Notes under the pieces: model-generated
What the model was told of the DNA's origin: nothing
The model's database searches: none
What the model saw: the letters and a program-made list of their open reading frames with translations, nothing else
Made by a program: the position numbers and the translations under genes
Part shown: positions 10,135 through 22,723 of the stretch, in pieces
How the letters are laid out: every line of letters starts with the position of its first letter
Position numbering within the stretch: the first letter of the stretch is position 1
NCBI GenBank assembly: GCA_034670405.1
Contig: JAXDDX010000002.1
Span: 4,196,001 to 4,260,000 of the forward strand
Reading direction: 5' to 3'
DNA length: 64,000 nt
Origin: Hoplostethus atlanticus
Lineage: Eukaryota; Chordata; Actinopteri; Trachichthyiformes; Trachichthyidae

Positions 10135-12084
10135 TGTAGCGTGTTGTGATTCGTTATGAATGATGAGACTATTTGGTCAATTCTGAAAATTGACAATTAT
10201 TAAAATTATTCTTAGTAATTCATATCTTATTAATTAACACTCGCGGGGCACTACCAGTTTACACTGGAATAGTCTCTTTATAATGATATCAGTCTAATAA
10301 TCAAAAGAAGTGAGCTCTAGATTTCAGTGATTTTCTACCTTCATGTCCAGGATATATCAATGACACACAAAAGCCAGTTCTTTATAAATGCAAAGATTTT
10401 ATTAACTATGTAAATAAAACACCAATAAAATGAATAAATGTATACTAAACAAAAACAGATAATGGCAATAAAACTGGCAAACAAGATAGCAAGATAAACA
10501 GTGGCAGAGGATATATCAAATAAGGTAGAAAGCTAAACAGTGGCAGGGGATATATCAAATAAGAGTGACAAATGACATTGGGATCAAAGATGGCAAGGAA
10601 GTTGGCACCGACAAAACGACCTGAGCTGTAATACGTCAAATTGCGGCAATGTGGCAACAGTGAAAGATGGCTTGGAGGACAGCTGACAGTTTCTGGGAGA
10701 CTTGGGACAGAAGGACAGAGAATAGTGGAGAGAGAGAGAGTATTCTAACCTCACTTTCACAGTTCAACACTGCCTTTGCATCACCCGTGCATCAACAAGA
10801 AAGTTGGTTACCGTCTGGTTTGCAGGGTGTCAGCGGCGTCCTCGTCTCCGTGGTACCAGTCGCGCAGTCGCAGTGGACAGGTAAACACACGCACGTGTTG
10901 GTCTGGACCAGTCGACGGCAGGAGGGCCGTTGTGGAGTGCGGTCCGGGGGCTGTTGTTCGTCGGAGTCGTCGTGCCAACAGTTCACCTCAGTGGATATAG
11001 AGGGATAGGGCGATGTGATGACTCACATCGTTCAGGAAGCAGAGTAGAGTAGCGGCTGGCTTCTGACGTGGTTTCGTAGTCTTCTGGATCAGGTTGAGTG
11101 AACTCAATCAGCCATCTCGGCAAGATTCACTCTAGAGCTGGTCTGGTACTTGAGCTGAGCGAAGTGCTTTGAGCCAGATTCAAACTTAGTTACGGGACGG
11201 GCTGCGGGATGGGCTGCGGGACGGGCTGCGGGACGGGCTGCGGGACGGTTGAGTTGAGTTTCTTGATGTTCCTTGATGTTTCTTGATGTCTTTCCGCCTG
11301 AGTTTTTGCCTGTCCGCGCCGTTGCAGGAGTTGTCCTCCTTTGTTTGTTCAGTTTGTGAGATTTCGTGTGTGTTCTGAGCCAAGCCCAAGGGTCAAGGGC
11401 TGAGAGGCTTTTATGGTATGTCAGAAGTGGTAGGTGTTTCCCTCATTTGCATGCATCAGATTTACAACTTGATGACCGGTGATCGCCATCCCCTAAAATT
11501 GCATTTCCAGCTCAGGTTTGGAAAACATTATTTTTCTTGATCCTTTGGGGATACAAGTGACATATTTAACAACAAAAGGGTTTGAATGACACCAAACATC
11601 ACTGTCTTACCACAAAATACTGGCGAGTAAACCAAAAGTCCTGATAACACATTCTGTGTGCCTTGAATAACCAAGATACTACATTGGGGAGTAGGGTACA
11701 TCATCTGCCACAGGGTGTGAAGTTTAAATCTAATAAACATATACAGAAAGCACATTTTTGCAATACATTCCAGAGTTTCTTTGTTCTCTTATTCTGTGTC
11801 TCCCTTGGAAGGCAGATTAGGTACATTTCCCCAGCCCTTATCATCGGTCCCATCTCCTAATGGCACCAGAGTGGGCTAGTCGAACCTGCAAAGTGTTACT
11901 TTTTGGCTGCTTTATGGGGGAAATCCACCTTTTGCTTCAAAGGGGGTTCCTTGGGTTTCCTGGGGACAGCAGGGGTCTTGACCCATAGGAAGACCCCGGG
12001 AGAGGAATGTGTTGTCTTTTGGGGTTGCTGTGTATAGTGTATGGCCCAAGAGGGGGGGGGCTAATGTCTCCTGCATACACTACA
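10135..12084 (-). repeat. 5' LTR of the retroelement (about 1.95 kb)
   Basis: The inner edge is set by the repeat shared with 5349-5462 and the neighbouring primer-binding site. The outer edge is inferred from the inverted TGTAG...CTACA ends and a possible ACAC target duplication. Inside are a GC-rich minisatellite (11193-11249) and a repeated AAACAGTGGCAG-GGATATATC motif (about 10497 and 10535). The outer boundary is less certain than the inner one. Confidence 0.6.
11193..11249. repeat. 12-bp GC-rich minisatellite
   Basis: Four to five near-perfect copies of GGGACGGGCTGC lie in tandem, one with a single A/T-type change. It lies inside the LTR. On the minus strand it would encode repeated Ser-Arg-Ser-Pro, but this is a by-product of the repeat, not evidence of a gene. 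Confidence 0.9.
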
Positions 12085-12454
12085 ACACCCAGAACTTGGT
12101 TACCATCCTCATTGTAAAGGGCCCACCATAGAAAACCCTTTTAGCCAACGGGTTTAAAGGGAATTGCTATCGCATTTTTTTATATGCACTCAACCCTATC
12201 TGCAGCAGACTACTAGCCTTTTGTAGGGGTTTGTTTTTTATGACTAGAAAGTTATACGATTTCATTATGGACTCAGAAATCAAGAGCATACTTTTTTTAA
12301 AACTTTTTAGTTAACCCCCAAAGCAGGCAAAGGCTGCTTGGATTTTTCATCCCCCTTTGCATTCCAGCTATGATGCCTGTGTAACCCCCCACTGTTAAAG
12401 ACTGTAATCATTACACACGAAATTAGAGGCCCCGCAAATAAGAGATACAAAATA

Positions 12455-12565
12455 AACATGTCAAAGTTCAGTTGTTCTGATCAGGGTTAAAAAGGGGACA
12501 CCTCCCTCTCTCCAGTCTGCTTTGGTGTCTTTGGTTGAGGAGACATAATCTGCAACTGGGAGAAG
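12455..12565 (+). promoter_or_regulatory. Putative promoter and noncoding exon 1 of serpin copy 2
   Basis: The same CAAAGTTCA site (12462-12470), TTAAAAAGG and donor AAG|GTGAGT (exon end 12565) as in copy 1 are kept with the same spacing, which suggests both copies retain the same expression control. Confidence 0.45.
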
Positions 12566-12956
12566 GTGAGTAATTTAAGAAGACAGAAGTCGTATTTCAG
12601 CTTTGTAATGCATGTTTATTATTGCTTTGCCAACAATCATAGACAGATTATGATTGACATGTTGAGTTTGAGATGTAACTTTGGACCCTGAATTAGACAA
12701 TCTCCTGACTGTTTAAATTGTAAAAACAAATTTGATGGACTGTCTATGAAAATAATTGAGGGGAAAAAATTGACTTCTTGATGGTTGGTTTAAGTTCACT
12801 CATGTTGTCCTCCTCTAGTTAGAATTAATAGTTATAATGAACATGCAAATACACACTGTCTCATGAATTGGAAATGTAAGGATCACATGAGTCAAGGACA
12901 ATATTTGCTGTAGCACTGAGCAATGGTGCACTTTTGAACTTTTGTTTTAGTTCACC

Positions 12957-14886
12957 ATGATGCGTGCAACCTTGGGTTTCTGGATCTTGTCAGCAGTGGT
13001 CTGCCTGGGGAGAGGTGACCATGGAGGTCACCATGAAGGTCATGACCATTCGCATGACAAAGGTCATGAGCACCATCACACTGTACCCGACAACAGTGCC
13101 AGCAAAGTCTCACTGGTGACTTCAGCCAACAACAATTTTGCCCACCAACTATACAGGAAGTTAGCAGCTCAGGCAGACTCACAAGGCAAGAACATCTTCT
13201 TCTCACCAATATGTGTGACCCTTGCCCTGGCTGCCTTGTCTGTGGGGGCCCGGGGAGAGACCCACCAGCAGCTTTTCAGTGGTCTGGGCTTCAACAGCTC
13301 TCTATTGACACAGGCTGATGTAGATCAGGCCTTTCATGCTCTCCTCACCAGGCCCAACAAGACGTCTGAAGAAGACATGAGTGCAGGAACTGCTGTGTTT
13401 GTAGATGATAACTTCAAGCCACGGCCTGAGTTCCTGGAGGCCTTGAAGCAGTTATACTTGGCAGATGGGTTCTCTGTCGACTTCACCAAAACCACAGAGA
13501 GTGCCGACACCATCAATAGGTACGTGGAGGAGAAGACCGGTGGGAAGATAGACAAGCTGGTCGAAAACCTGGATCCTAGCACAATCATGTATCTCATCAG
13601 CTACATATACTACAAAGGTAAGAGGTTATATGAGATGAGAGTTGGTTTATGGAATCGATCTGTCTTTCAGAGCCATCCTGCAAATCTGATACACTCATTT
13701 GAAGTTCAATATATCCATTGGCATTTTTGTGCATTTTTTTTTCACTCATTTCTGTCAATTAGGAAAGTGGGAGACTCCATTCGACCCCATGGACACCAAG
13801 GAGGAAATGTTCCATGTCGATGAGGAGAACGAGGTTCAAACTCGCATGACCTATTTAGACTGGCTTTCAGTTGCAATAGTTATGCTAGTAACGTGGCCTC
13901 TTATACTGATTTATATCGTGCGTCCTTGATATGTTCTCGTCTCCTTAGGCACGTAATGTTCAAATTGTCATCTTCCAGGTTCCAGTTCAAATGATGATGC
14001 AGGAGACGTATTTCAGAGTCTATTACGACCAGGAGATTTCCACGTCAGTCCTCAGCCTACCCTTCAACAACTCTAACACAATGCTGTTGTTGCTGCCTGA
14101 TAAGAATTTGATTGGGTTGGAGGAGGTCATCTGCCAGAACCACATCACCAAATGGATGAAGTGGATGAAGCTCAGGTTAGAAGAAACTAATCCCTGCCCA
14201 AGTGAAATGTTTTTCTTTTGTTCTGAGACAAAGCTGAGTAGTTGCAGCCCATCTGAATCTTAGATTGGTTGCTGTCTTTGGTAATCGACCCAAAGCACAA
14301 CATGTTGTGGGTGGTGTCAATACTCTGTGAATGTTTAGGTGAAACAGTGCAAAAAGTATTTTCTTTGTCTATTTAAGTCATAGATTATTCACTTCTGAAT
14401 GACAGATGCTGACAATCTCTGTTTTGAAGTCTGCATTTTCTCCCCCATTTCTTCTTTAGGGAATATAAAGTATTTGTTCCCAAGTTCTCCATCAAGACCT
14501 CTTACTCCCTGAATGATGTGTTGCGTGGAATGGGAATGACAGACATGTTTGGTATTGCAGCAAATTTCAGTGGCATTGCGGAGGGCCAGAGACTGGCTGT
14601 CTCAGAGGTAAGGACATAGAGCTGATGCACGTCCTTCCTCCTTTCCATTCCATCCATTCTTCATCTCACTTTGCCGTCTGTCCTTTGGCAGGTTGTGCAC
14701 CAAGCCAGTTTGGATGTGGATGAGGCTGGAGCAACCGCTGCAGCTGCTACGGGTATTGGCCTCATGCCTCTGTCCTACCGCAGAGTCCCCATCTTGAGGT
14801 TCAACCGGCCATTTATGGTGGTCCTCACCGAACCCACCACTGACAGCATCCTCTTTATGGGCAAGATTGTCAACCCAAATATCTGA
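12957..14886 (+). CDS. serpina1: Alpha-1-antitrypsin-like serpin, tandem copy 2
   Basis: Exons 12957-13617, 13763-13833, 13979-14175, 14460-14607 and 14692-14886 have the same lengths as in copy 1 and encode 423 aa. The signal peptide, His-rich N-terminal tail and hinge are the same. Outside the loop only about ten residues differ from copy 1. After the shared TGI the reactive loop reads GLMPLSYRR, giving Leu (or Met) near P1, closer to classical antitrypsin (Met-Ser), where copy 1 has WSYPTSLHE. Copy 2 thus looks like the better candidate for an elastase/chymotrypsin-type inhibitor; that is inference. There is no transposon in its introns. The frame is intact, so this is a likely functional gene. 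Confidence 0.9.
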
Positions 14887-15495
14887 TTAAACACTTTGTA
14901 CTCCCTCAAATACAGCTGTTGCAGCAGATATTAAATCCTCATAAAACCTGTACTGTGATTCCTTGCTTTATGATTACTTGTTAACCTAATCATTTTTGTG
15001 TATTTTGTTTTTTTTTAAACTATTTTGTTAAAGCCAGGTTAAATATGATTGCAGGGATAAAATACTGTTAAATAACCACATCAGAGGGACAAAATATATC
15101 ACTCATCAGATATGACACAACCCCCTTTTTGTATATGGGCCCTATATTTTGTAATATCTAAGGAACATTTTCTTTCCCCTTTTACATAATTTATGACATG
15201 CTTTTTACACATTGGGCCAAACCCCCTGAGAATTTTCAGATTGCTTATACATTTAAAATAAAAACATCCAAATATAGGCCTAGATATAATATTGTTATAT
15301 TAACCAACAATCTCTGTATTACTGTAGGCCACTGATAGCCCTGCCAAAGGGGCAGGTAAACAGGGCAAACAGTTGTAAATGTTTGACTGGCCTTTAGTTG
15401 TAAAGTAGCCCAATATAGTATAACAAACCTCACTGTAGTGTCTTTAAAGGCTGATTTATTGGGGTGTTCCACATTAGCAAAAGCCTGCTTTCCAA

Positions 15496-16078
15496 TAGAG
15501 TGCTGCAGGGATATTTTTGTAGGCCAAACCGGAAGTTAGTCTCACCCTGGTTCCCTCGACAAAAAGCCAATGGGATTTTTCACTTATGATTTCTGAAGCG
15601 TAAATGCAATCGCCAGAAGTAAAAAGCTAACGTTAGGCTATAAACGAACTACACCACGGTCGCATGACTTCAATGTCACCACCAAGCTTCCAACTTGTAA
15701 TTTACCGCTTACCTCTTCTACAAAAGCCTTTCCTCTTAGCGTGACCTGATCTAGCTAGTGGTCATGGCTGTGTGAGTATAAACACAACTAGAGGCTGTAA
15801 AGGCAGACTAGTGAGTAGATTTAAGGGTAGATTTAATTTTAATTTAAATTTAATTTTAAGATGCGTAAAAGCTTCAAAATTCACGAGTGGGGTATTTACT
15901 GACGTATTTTATGACGTAGAACAAAACGTGAAAATCTCTTAAACTTGTGTTAATCACAGACCTTATTTCAGGCATCTAACCAAAAACCCATTAAAAAAAA
16001 CCATTGACTTCGAGGCGAGGGAACCGGAAGTACAAAAATGTATTTCCAGGTATTAGGACTCATTCCTGCAGCACTCTA
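15496..16078. mobile_element. Foldback / MITE-like inverted-repeat element upstream of carnmt1
   Basis: The left arm (15496 to about 15590, starting TAGAGTGCTGCAGG) is matched imperfectly by the reverse complement of the right arm (about 15985-16078). Shared blocks include CCGGAAGT, GGTTCCCTCG, CCAATGG/TCAATGG-like words and TTTTTGTA. The total is 583 bp with no coding. This is the pattern of a nonautonomous DNA element with long inverted arms. It lies about 300 bp before the carnmt1 ATG, so its right arm may sit in promoter DNA. The stretch 15276-15495 before it shows nothing recognisable. Confidence 0.65.
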
Positions 16079-16384
16079 CGAGTTAGGAAATATGGGGCAG
16101 TGATAACAACTATTGATTCAAATTGAATTTTGTCAAAAGTAACCTTACAACTACCCAACAACACCATCGGTTTGAGTTGTGAAACTCAAAATAAAGTAAG
16201 GCTGGCTTGGCTTACTCACTTTCAGTATTTACTAAAAAGTATGCCATCTCTAGAATATTTAAAAAAAAAATAATAATAAATAATAAATAAATAAAAATCT
16301 GTGCTCGATGGCTTTTCCTGAATAGAAAAACCGCTTTGTAGTGAGTTATCGTCCTTCGATTGGGTGGGTCTGTGTCTTTCAGAC

Positions 16385-19300
16385 ATGGCCGAAACAACGG
16401 GGGAGGGAGAGCAAGATGGACCTTATTTTCACAAAGAAAGGATAAAATATACCCCGGAGGAGGAGGCAAAGCTGGAAAGACAGCATTTCTGGAAAGTAAT
16501 GGATGCGTTTAGATATTACAGGTGAGGGCATTTTATAATGATACCGCGCATCAAACAAAGGACTCGCCAGCCAACGTCAACTTGTGCCTTCTAAACGTTA
16601 AGTTAGCTAACAACAGTAGCAACTCGGAGAGAGACGGGCTAAAACGTTGACGTCTGTTGGAGGGAAACTTCCCTGGTGAGATAGCTAGATAGTTTATCCT
16701 TATTCTTAATCGTTCATTGCTGCTTACAGTTGACTCTTGTTATATTTTACAGCTTCCTGTGTCGTTCAATTGCGAGTTACCCAACGTTAGCTTCACTCAT
16801 GTCCTATTGTTTGCACCCCTTTTGAACGTGGTCCATCCTTTCGCTCTCTCTCATTGCACAAGTTTCCATAGATTGCCCTACCAATCTAATCCAATGCTCT
16901 ATCCCAGTGGTTCACACGGAGCCCGCTAGGGAGTCCCCCCAGTAAAGCTATCTCCACCCCTACAGTATAAACAGCTATCCACCTCTGTACCAAATCAGGC
17001 ACAACAACTAAAATCTCCTCTGGGTTTTTTACCCAGGGTTGTGACCTGTTGTGCATCTATTTGGGGAGCCTTGACATGGAAAATGCTTGTGAACCCCTGC
17101 TCTGACCTGTGTTTATGTCTGTTAGGATCCATGTCCAGGAGCAGGTGAAGCGTGCGGAGCGTCAGTTTCGGAGCATGCCTCAGCGCCACCAGATGCTGCT
17201 GCCGGCTGTCCTGCCCAACCTGACCCGCATCAGCCAGTGTGTGGACCACAACCAGGAGGTGCTGCAGGCCATCGTCCTCAACTGCATCGACATGTTTGAG
17301 AACATGGAGTATGGCGAGAGGGTAAGGCTGAGTGTCAGGGCATACTGAGGAACCCAAATATTGGCATTATGTCTGTCTCTGCCTCATATACTCCCCCCAC
17401 GTCTTTCAAAGCTCAACTAGTTGCGACACCTAGCTACATTACTGACCTCTTGGTTCCCTATGAGGTCCTCAAGTAGGCCCCCCCTGCCTGACTGTCCGTC
17501 AGTCTAGACCAGTTGTTATCAATCCTGGTTTTCTATCCTACCAGGAAGTTAATTGCATTCACCAGGTGTCCCAGGTGTAATTCAGTCCCTTATTGGATGG
17601 CTGGAATGGAAACCAGCAGGGCTCTGAGCCCTGAGGACCAGGATTGAGAACTATTGGTCTAAACTAAAGGTGTGCATACAGATAAGTAATAGTCTGTAGT
17701 TTGTGATAAATTCAAGAGGAATTTAGGCTGTTGTGTCTCCCTCTCTTCATCCTCTAGGAGGATCCAAGGAAGGTGCGTCCATCCTCTACGTTTGACATGG
17801 ACAAGCTTAAGTCCACCATTAAGCAGTTTGTCCGAGACTGGAGTGAGGTGGGCAAGGCTGAGAGGGAATCCTGCTACTGGCCCCTCATCCACGAGATCCA
17901 GAGACTCTTCCCCAGTGACCAATAGTAAGAAACAAACATGCTTGGCCTCAGGCACACACACATACAGTTGCGAGAAAACGCATGTGAACCCTTTTCACTT
18001 ACCTGCATTCCTCCATAAATAGCTCCTAAAATATAGTCTGATCTTCATCTAAGTCATAAAAATAGATAAACGCAATGTGATTTAACAAATAACACATAAA
18101 CAATGACACTCACTTTGTCATGCTCCACATATCGTTTGCTCAGACATATATGGAACAGACACTATCAAACAGAAAGACATGTATAGATACATAATGACAC
18201 AAAATAGTCCTTTGTTATGTGATATGGTATCATAAACAATAATCCTAATAATGTAATAATAATGTAGCTTACTACATATTGTCTATGTGATATTTGTATT
18301 TTATTGCGCCAGTGATGTGTCTAAGGTGAGCGTGCTGGTTCCGGGTGCTGGGCTTGGCCGTCTAGCCTGGGAGATCTCTCGGCTGGGTTATATTTGCCAG
18401 GGCAACGAATGGAGCTTTTTCATGCTCTTCTCTTCAAACTTTATCCTTAACAGGTACTTTATACACTCCAGTTGCATCAAGAGATTTAGAAACTGTCATT
18501 CATACAGGCTATGTATTTGTTTGCTTTTGGTAGGGCTATTAATCACACTGCTTTCTAAAGACGTCTGTTCTTTCACTGAGAACAATGGGATGATTATATG
18601 TATGATATTTGTTGTAGAAATGTAGAGCTAAGTTAAAATGGCCCATGAAGTAACTGAAACATTGTCTAAAGTAAAATGAAACATCAAAACATTTTTTACA
18701 ATCACTTAAAAAATATCACTGACACTACCACTGCCATCCACTTGCCCTCATAACCCTGGGCTGCTCCTTTCAGGTGTGACGAGGTGAACTCTCTGACCCT
18801 GTACCCATGGATCCACCAATTTAGCAACAACAAGAAGTCATCTGACCAGACACGGCCTATAAGCTTCCCTGATGTCGATCCTCAGAGTTTGCCGCCTACT
18901 TCAGACTTGTCTATGGTAGCAGGGGATTTTCTGGAGGTCTACAATGAGCCAGGTCAGTATTTTAAAAACTTCACTGTTGCAGTGTACCTAACAAGTAAGT
19001 GGTAGGCAGGCAAATTATATTTCTGTTGGAGGAGAAATACGGAATTACACACACTGTAGGTAACTTTTTACATTAAGCATTGTGTTCCTATTATATTCTC
19101 TGTCTCAGACTCCTGGGACTGTGTGGCTACCTGCTTCTTTATTGACACAGCACATAATGTTATGGACTATGTGGAGACTATCTGGAAGATTCTTAAGCCT
19201 GGTGGGGTCTGGGTCAACCTGGGTGAGTCAGTGGAAAAGAGGTACAATTATTTAACCTTTACAGAGGAAATACTCATGGCAAACAAAGTGCTTTCATTGA

Positions 19301-20968
19301 TTAATACATAAGAAAAACTACTTTGTTGCACCTTGTGAAGTTAAAAGACAAGTACTATTCACCACCATAGACCCATACTCATAATAGAAATATGCTCTTT
19401 GTCACAGGAAGGAAAACTCCACCCTCGGATACTCTTACACTGTTAGATCTCATCAGTTTGATATTCAGTGCATTCCAGTTATTTTAAGTTTGGTAACTTA
19501 CCTTTTTGGTGTCCCCACTTTTCCTCAACCTACCTTGTGTACTTCTACTTCCGTTAGTGAATTGCTTCGCTTCCCAGAATGACTTTTAAAACCCCCCAGA
19601 GAAGGCGGTTCTCTGCTGAATACATGTAGGTGGAGAGAGTGTTAGCGCTGGCAAAAAGTCGGAGTGAACAGCCATCAATGCTGTGATGTGCTGTGTCCGA
19701 TTGTTCAAATTACATAAAAAGAGAGCGCTATATTTCACTTACGGCTGACAACAGAGCCGCAAAGATGCAAGCTGTGGCTGCATTGCATTATGGTCTATTG
19801 GGGCTGCTGTCGGTGGAGAAATTGGTATCTCTGCCTCTTCTACGATGGATTTTTCCCTTTGATTGTTGAACTTGATCTGTTCAAAATGGTGAGTCTAGAA
19901 AGAATCCCTTACTCTTGACGTTTACCTTTTAGTGTTTTGAATAGCCAAAGGTTTTTCTTCTATCAGACTCTATTGTAGCCGCACTGGAAATATCCCAACA
20001 CTACATCACGTTGTTATCAGTTGTAATCAGAAAAATACACCGCCAAACAACAAAATGCGCCGGGAAATGCAATGTACATTGTCAATAGCTCTTCTTTAAC
20101 AGTGTTGGTGTATCAGGGTGGAAATTTCCTTTTTACGTTTCACTATTCAATAGACTTTTAAAGCACAAAGTCACTAGAACTAGTTTGCATGACTCAGACC
20201 TTTGACTTGTCCTTTAGCATTAGGTAGACTGCAAAATATTTAAAACATGATCTCTCTTCCTCAAGGTCTTGATATGAATGGTGCACATGTCCATGTTAAA
20301 TGCTCTTGTGTTTCATCAGGCCCACTGTTGTACCACTTTGAGAACATGGCCAATGAGCTCTCAGTTGAACTTAGCTACGAAGACATCAGGGCAGCTATCA
20401 TTAAATATGGCTTCCACATGGAGGTAAATATGAGTTAATAAAACAGTGCTCTGTCATTTAGCATTGGAGAAGTACAAGTACTTTGGGATATGCTTTATTG
20501 AACCCTCCTGTTGCGATAAACTCATTAGAATCATCTACCTCCAAATCTTGCTGAGCCTATATGTTATGAACACTTTTTACAATTGTATTGTGCATTGCTC
20601 TCTCTTGGCTCTAACTGAAAATGTAGTGATTGTCTAAATGTTGGTAGCAATCAAACCATGTTTACTCACCATGATAATCAAGTTGAAAGACCTTACAAAC
20701 ATTATAGGAGTGGTTCTTCAGAAAGTCTTTATTCCCAGTGATGTCTGAAACAAAACATCCATCTCTCCCACAGGTGGAGAGAGAGTCAGTTCAGACCACC
20801 TACACAGAGAATGACCGCTCTATGTTAAGATACGTCTACGATTGTGTCTTCTTCGTGGCACGGAAACCAGCATATCTGTACTCCAATGGTCAGCGAGATG
20901 ACCATCCACAGAGCACGCCACCGGCCGCTAAGTCTCCACGGCGAGAGGGTACCGGCAGCCTGACGTGA
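16385..20968 (+). CDS. carnmt1: Carnosine N-methyltransferase 1
   Basis: Eight exons join in phase to 410 aa: 16385-16521, 17126-17321, 17758-17924, 18313-18453, 18774-18952, 19109-19222, 20320-20423, 20774-20968. Human CARNMT1 is about the same length. The enzyme uses S-adenosylmethionine to methylate carnosine to anserine, and histidines in some proteins are also reported targets. The N-terminal helical part carries [12 protein letters not shown] and [19 protein letters not shown]. The SAM-binding motif I is [14 protein letters not shown] (exon 4). It is followed by [42 protein letters not shown] and [21 protein letters not shown], all diagnostic of this family. The start follows from the family N-terminus and the absence of an earlier in-frame ATG in the exon. 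The last about 25 residues (Pro/Ser/Arg-rich) look species-specific. Confidence 0.95.
17501..17665. mobile_element. Short MITE-like element in carnmt1 intron 2
   Basis: A 165-bp unit has terminal inverted repeats of about 28 bp: AGTCTAGACCAGTTGTTATC at the left and, on the opposite strand, AGTTTAGACCAATAGTTCTC at the right, both continuing AATCCTGG. No coding. The family is not identified. Confidence 0.65.
19406..20132. mobile_element. Probable nonautonomous DNA element in carnmt1 intron 6
   Basis: The left side (AGGAAAACTCCACCCT...CACTGTTA, from about 19408) is matched by the reverse complement of the right side (AGGAAATTTCCACCCTGATA...CACTGTTA, to about 20132). The interior of roughly 700 bp is noncoding. 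Ends are approximate and no target duplication was verified. Confidence 0.5.
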
Positions 20969-21785
20969 CAGGAAGTCATTTGACAAGCTGTGTAAACTAA
21001 AAACTGACGATTGACTGCGGGAAGATCAGGTTGACAAAATGAAAAGAAAATGAATACAGAACCAAAAGACAATGGACATACGTTTTTTTTTCTGTCATGC
21101 TCTTTTTTTAATGACTCATCTCATGGAGAAAATTGACGAAGTCTGCAAACCCTCTTTTTTTTGGAGTGAGACGTCAAGTTCAGTTTTGAACGGGCTCAAA
21201 TGACATGTAAAGTACATTACAGTGCTCAGCTCAAAAATTTACATTGTCATCAAGTGGTAAGCTGTAAGGTCCCTCTGCTTCTCAGTAGCAGAGAAATGCT
21301 TTCTGTGCATGAAACCTGGTGAGCCCAAATGTATCCCCTCAGACCTGGGGGTCAGTTGCACTTCCTTGCTATCTTGTTGTAATGGTTGGTGTGTCAGCTA
21401 CAACAAGCCATGATGAATGTACCTCTTTTAGCTCTATAGGCATGCAGTCTTGTTCTCATCTCCATTGACCTTCACTGCCTGAGTGTGGGTGTGTCTGCAA
21501 TGGGAGAGTATGACTGTTGGACTTGAGTCCGATATGTACATAAATCATTTACATATGAAGAATATTTTTTCAAATGTTGTGCCACTAACCTACTTAATTG
21601 CAGCGATCAACAGATGGCATTGAAGATGTAACCAGAGCTTATCTACAGCTGAAGATCTAAAGTACTCCCAAAATGTTGAAAATTAGAAACACTGTCAGGA
21701 TTTGGGAAAAGTTACAGGATCTGACACATTTTATCAGTACTTGAGATTCTGCTCACACTCCGCAATAAAGGCAAACATTTTTAAG
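20969..21785 (+). other. Probable carnmt1 3' UTR
   Basis: Noncoding sequence after the stop. A canonical AATAAA at 21763-21768 is the first good poly(A) signal. No other structure was noticed. Confidence 0.6.
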
Positions 21786-21972
21786 TAACAATGTCATCCC
21801 CGCAGATTGACTATATTTTGTAAACTGATTTGGTCTACGTGCTTTCCTGGTGTACTTGTTATAGAGTTATTGTGGAATATTGGATTTTCATGTTCACACA
21901 GACCTGAGAAATTATGTTTTGTATAATGGAAGTGAATAGGAAGCACATTTATAACCCAATCTTGATATATCT

Positions 21973-22063
21973 GGAAAGGAAAGGAAAGGAAAGGAAAGGA
22001 AAGGAAAGGAAAGGAAAGGAAAGGAAAGGAAAGGAAAGGAAAGGAAAGGAAAGGAAAGGAAAA
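21973..22063. repeat. Pentanucleotide microsatellite (GGAAA)n
   Basis: About 18 perfect copies of GGAAA lie in tandem, between the carnmt1 3' end and the next gene. Strand asymmetry is complete (purines on +). Confidence 0.97.
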
Positions 22064-22418
22064 GCCTAATTTCTGGGCAATTATAATTTTTGGAGATGAG
22101 ATTGCCTATATGAAGAGCTAAATTGAGCATAATGGTAAACTGTTAAAACAGTGAAATTCTGCTTTGGCTTTTTAACAGTGTGACATATTCACTTTTATTC
22201 TTAATACAGTAGGTGGTTAATAAGAAAAATGGAGCTACTTGATTTTGGGATGGTGGAACACAAATTCATCATAGGCATTTATACTTTATCTGAATATTTT
22301 GGACAGTATGATGTCACTTAGTACCTTCCGGTTAGGTGCATCGCTTTAAAACGGGTCATTTCTCACTCTGTCAAGTCTTTCATTGTCTGGTGACTAGTAG
22401 TTTTCTTGCCTACCTATG

Positions 22419-22492
22419 TTGAATGCACTTATTGTAAGTCGCTTTGGATAAAAGCGTCTGTTAAATGACTGTAATGTAAATGTAATGTAATG
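22419..22492 (+). repeat. Fish SINE/LINE 3' tail
   Basis: TTGTAAGTCGCTTTGGATAA followed by AAGCGTCTGTTAAATGACTG and (TGTAA)n-like steps is the well-known 3' tail shared by many fish retroposons. Only the tail is present. Confidence 0.75.
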
Positions 22493-22723
22493 TCTTTAAA
22501 AGGCCGCCACAGGAAGACGAGGGGAAGGCGGGGACAGACAGCGGTGCTCTGCTGTGATTGGTCCGCTGGACTTACAATTTTACTGTAGTTGTTTTGCTTT
22601 GCGACTCTGCGCAGCATTTTTTGGACTGTGTACTGCATCGGTCGAGAGAAGTAACCGTTGACGTAGAAACTAATCCTATTTGCTTCCCTGGTGTGCAGTA
22701 AGTTGCTGACAGAGCTTGCAATC

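Larger units (their letters stand above)
5349..12084 (-). mobile_element. Degraded LTR retroelement / endogenous-retrovirus-like copy, minus orientation
   Basis: Bases 5349-5462 and 10135-10264 are near-identical direct repeats, each starting TGTAGCGTGTTG. Reading on the minus strand, the long LTR occupies 12084-10135, followed by a primer-binding site at 10129-10112, a leader of about 2 kb, two pieces of a gag-like frame (7965-7761 and 6323-5840) and the 3' LTR remnant. The likely outer edges TGTAG...CTACA are flanked by ACAC on both sides (5345-5348 and 12085-12088), a possible 4-bp target duplication in low-complexity sequence. No protease, polymerase or envelope gene was recognised; pol, env and most of the 3' LTR appear deleted. 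A second LTR-like element is nested inside gag. The copy is non-functional. Whether it is retroviral or Gypsy-like cannot be decided without pol. Confidence 0.72.
12322..15275 (+). repeat. Second unit of the serpin tandem duplication
   Basis: This stretch aligns with 1 to about 4657 over promoter, exons, introns and 3' flank. The main exceptions are the transposon present only in copy 1, about 100 bp of 3' flank present only in copy 1, and small indels. Corresponding points are about 12.3 kb apart. Homology already holds at base 1, so the true left edge of the duplicated unit lies outside the window. Confidence 0.92.

Noticed and set aside
11186-11389. Minus-strand frame with repeated Ser-Arg-Ser-Pro, like an SR protein
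   Set aside because: The repeat comes from a 12-bp minisatellite inside an LTR; there is no other protein signal.
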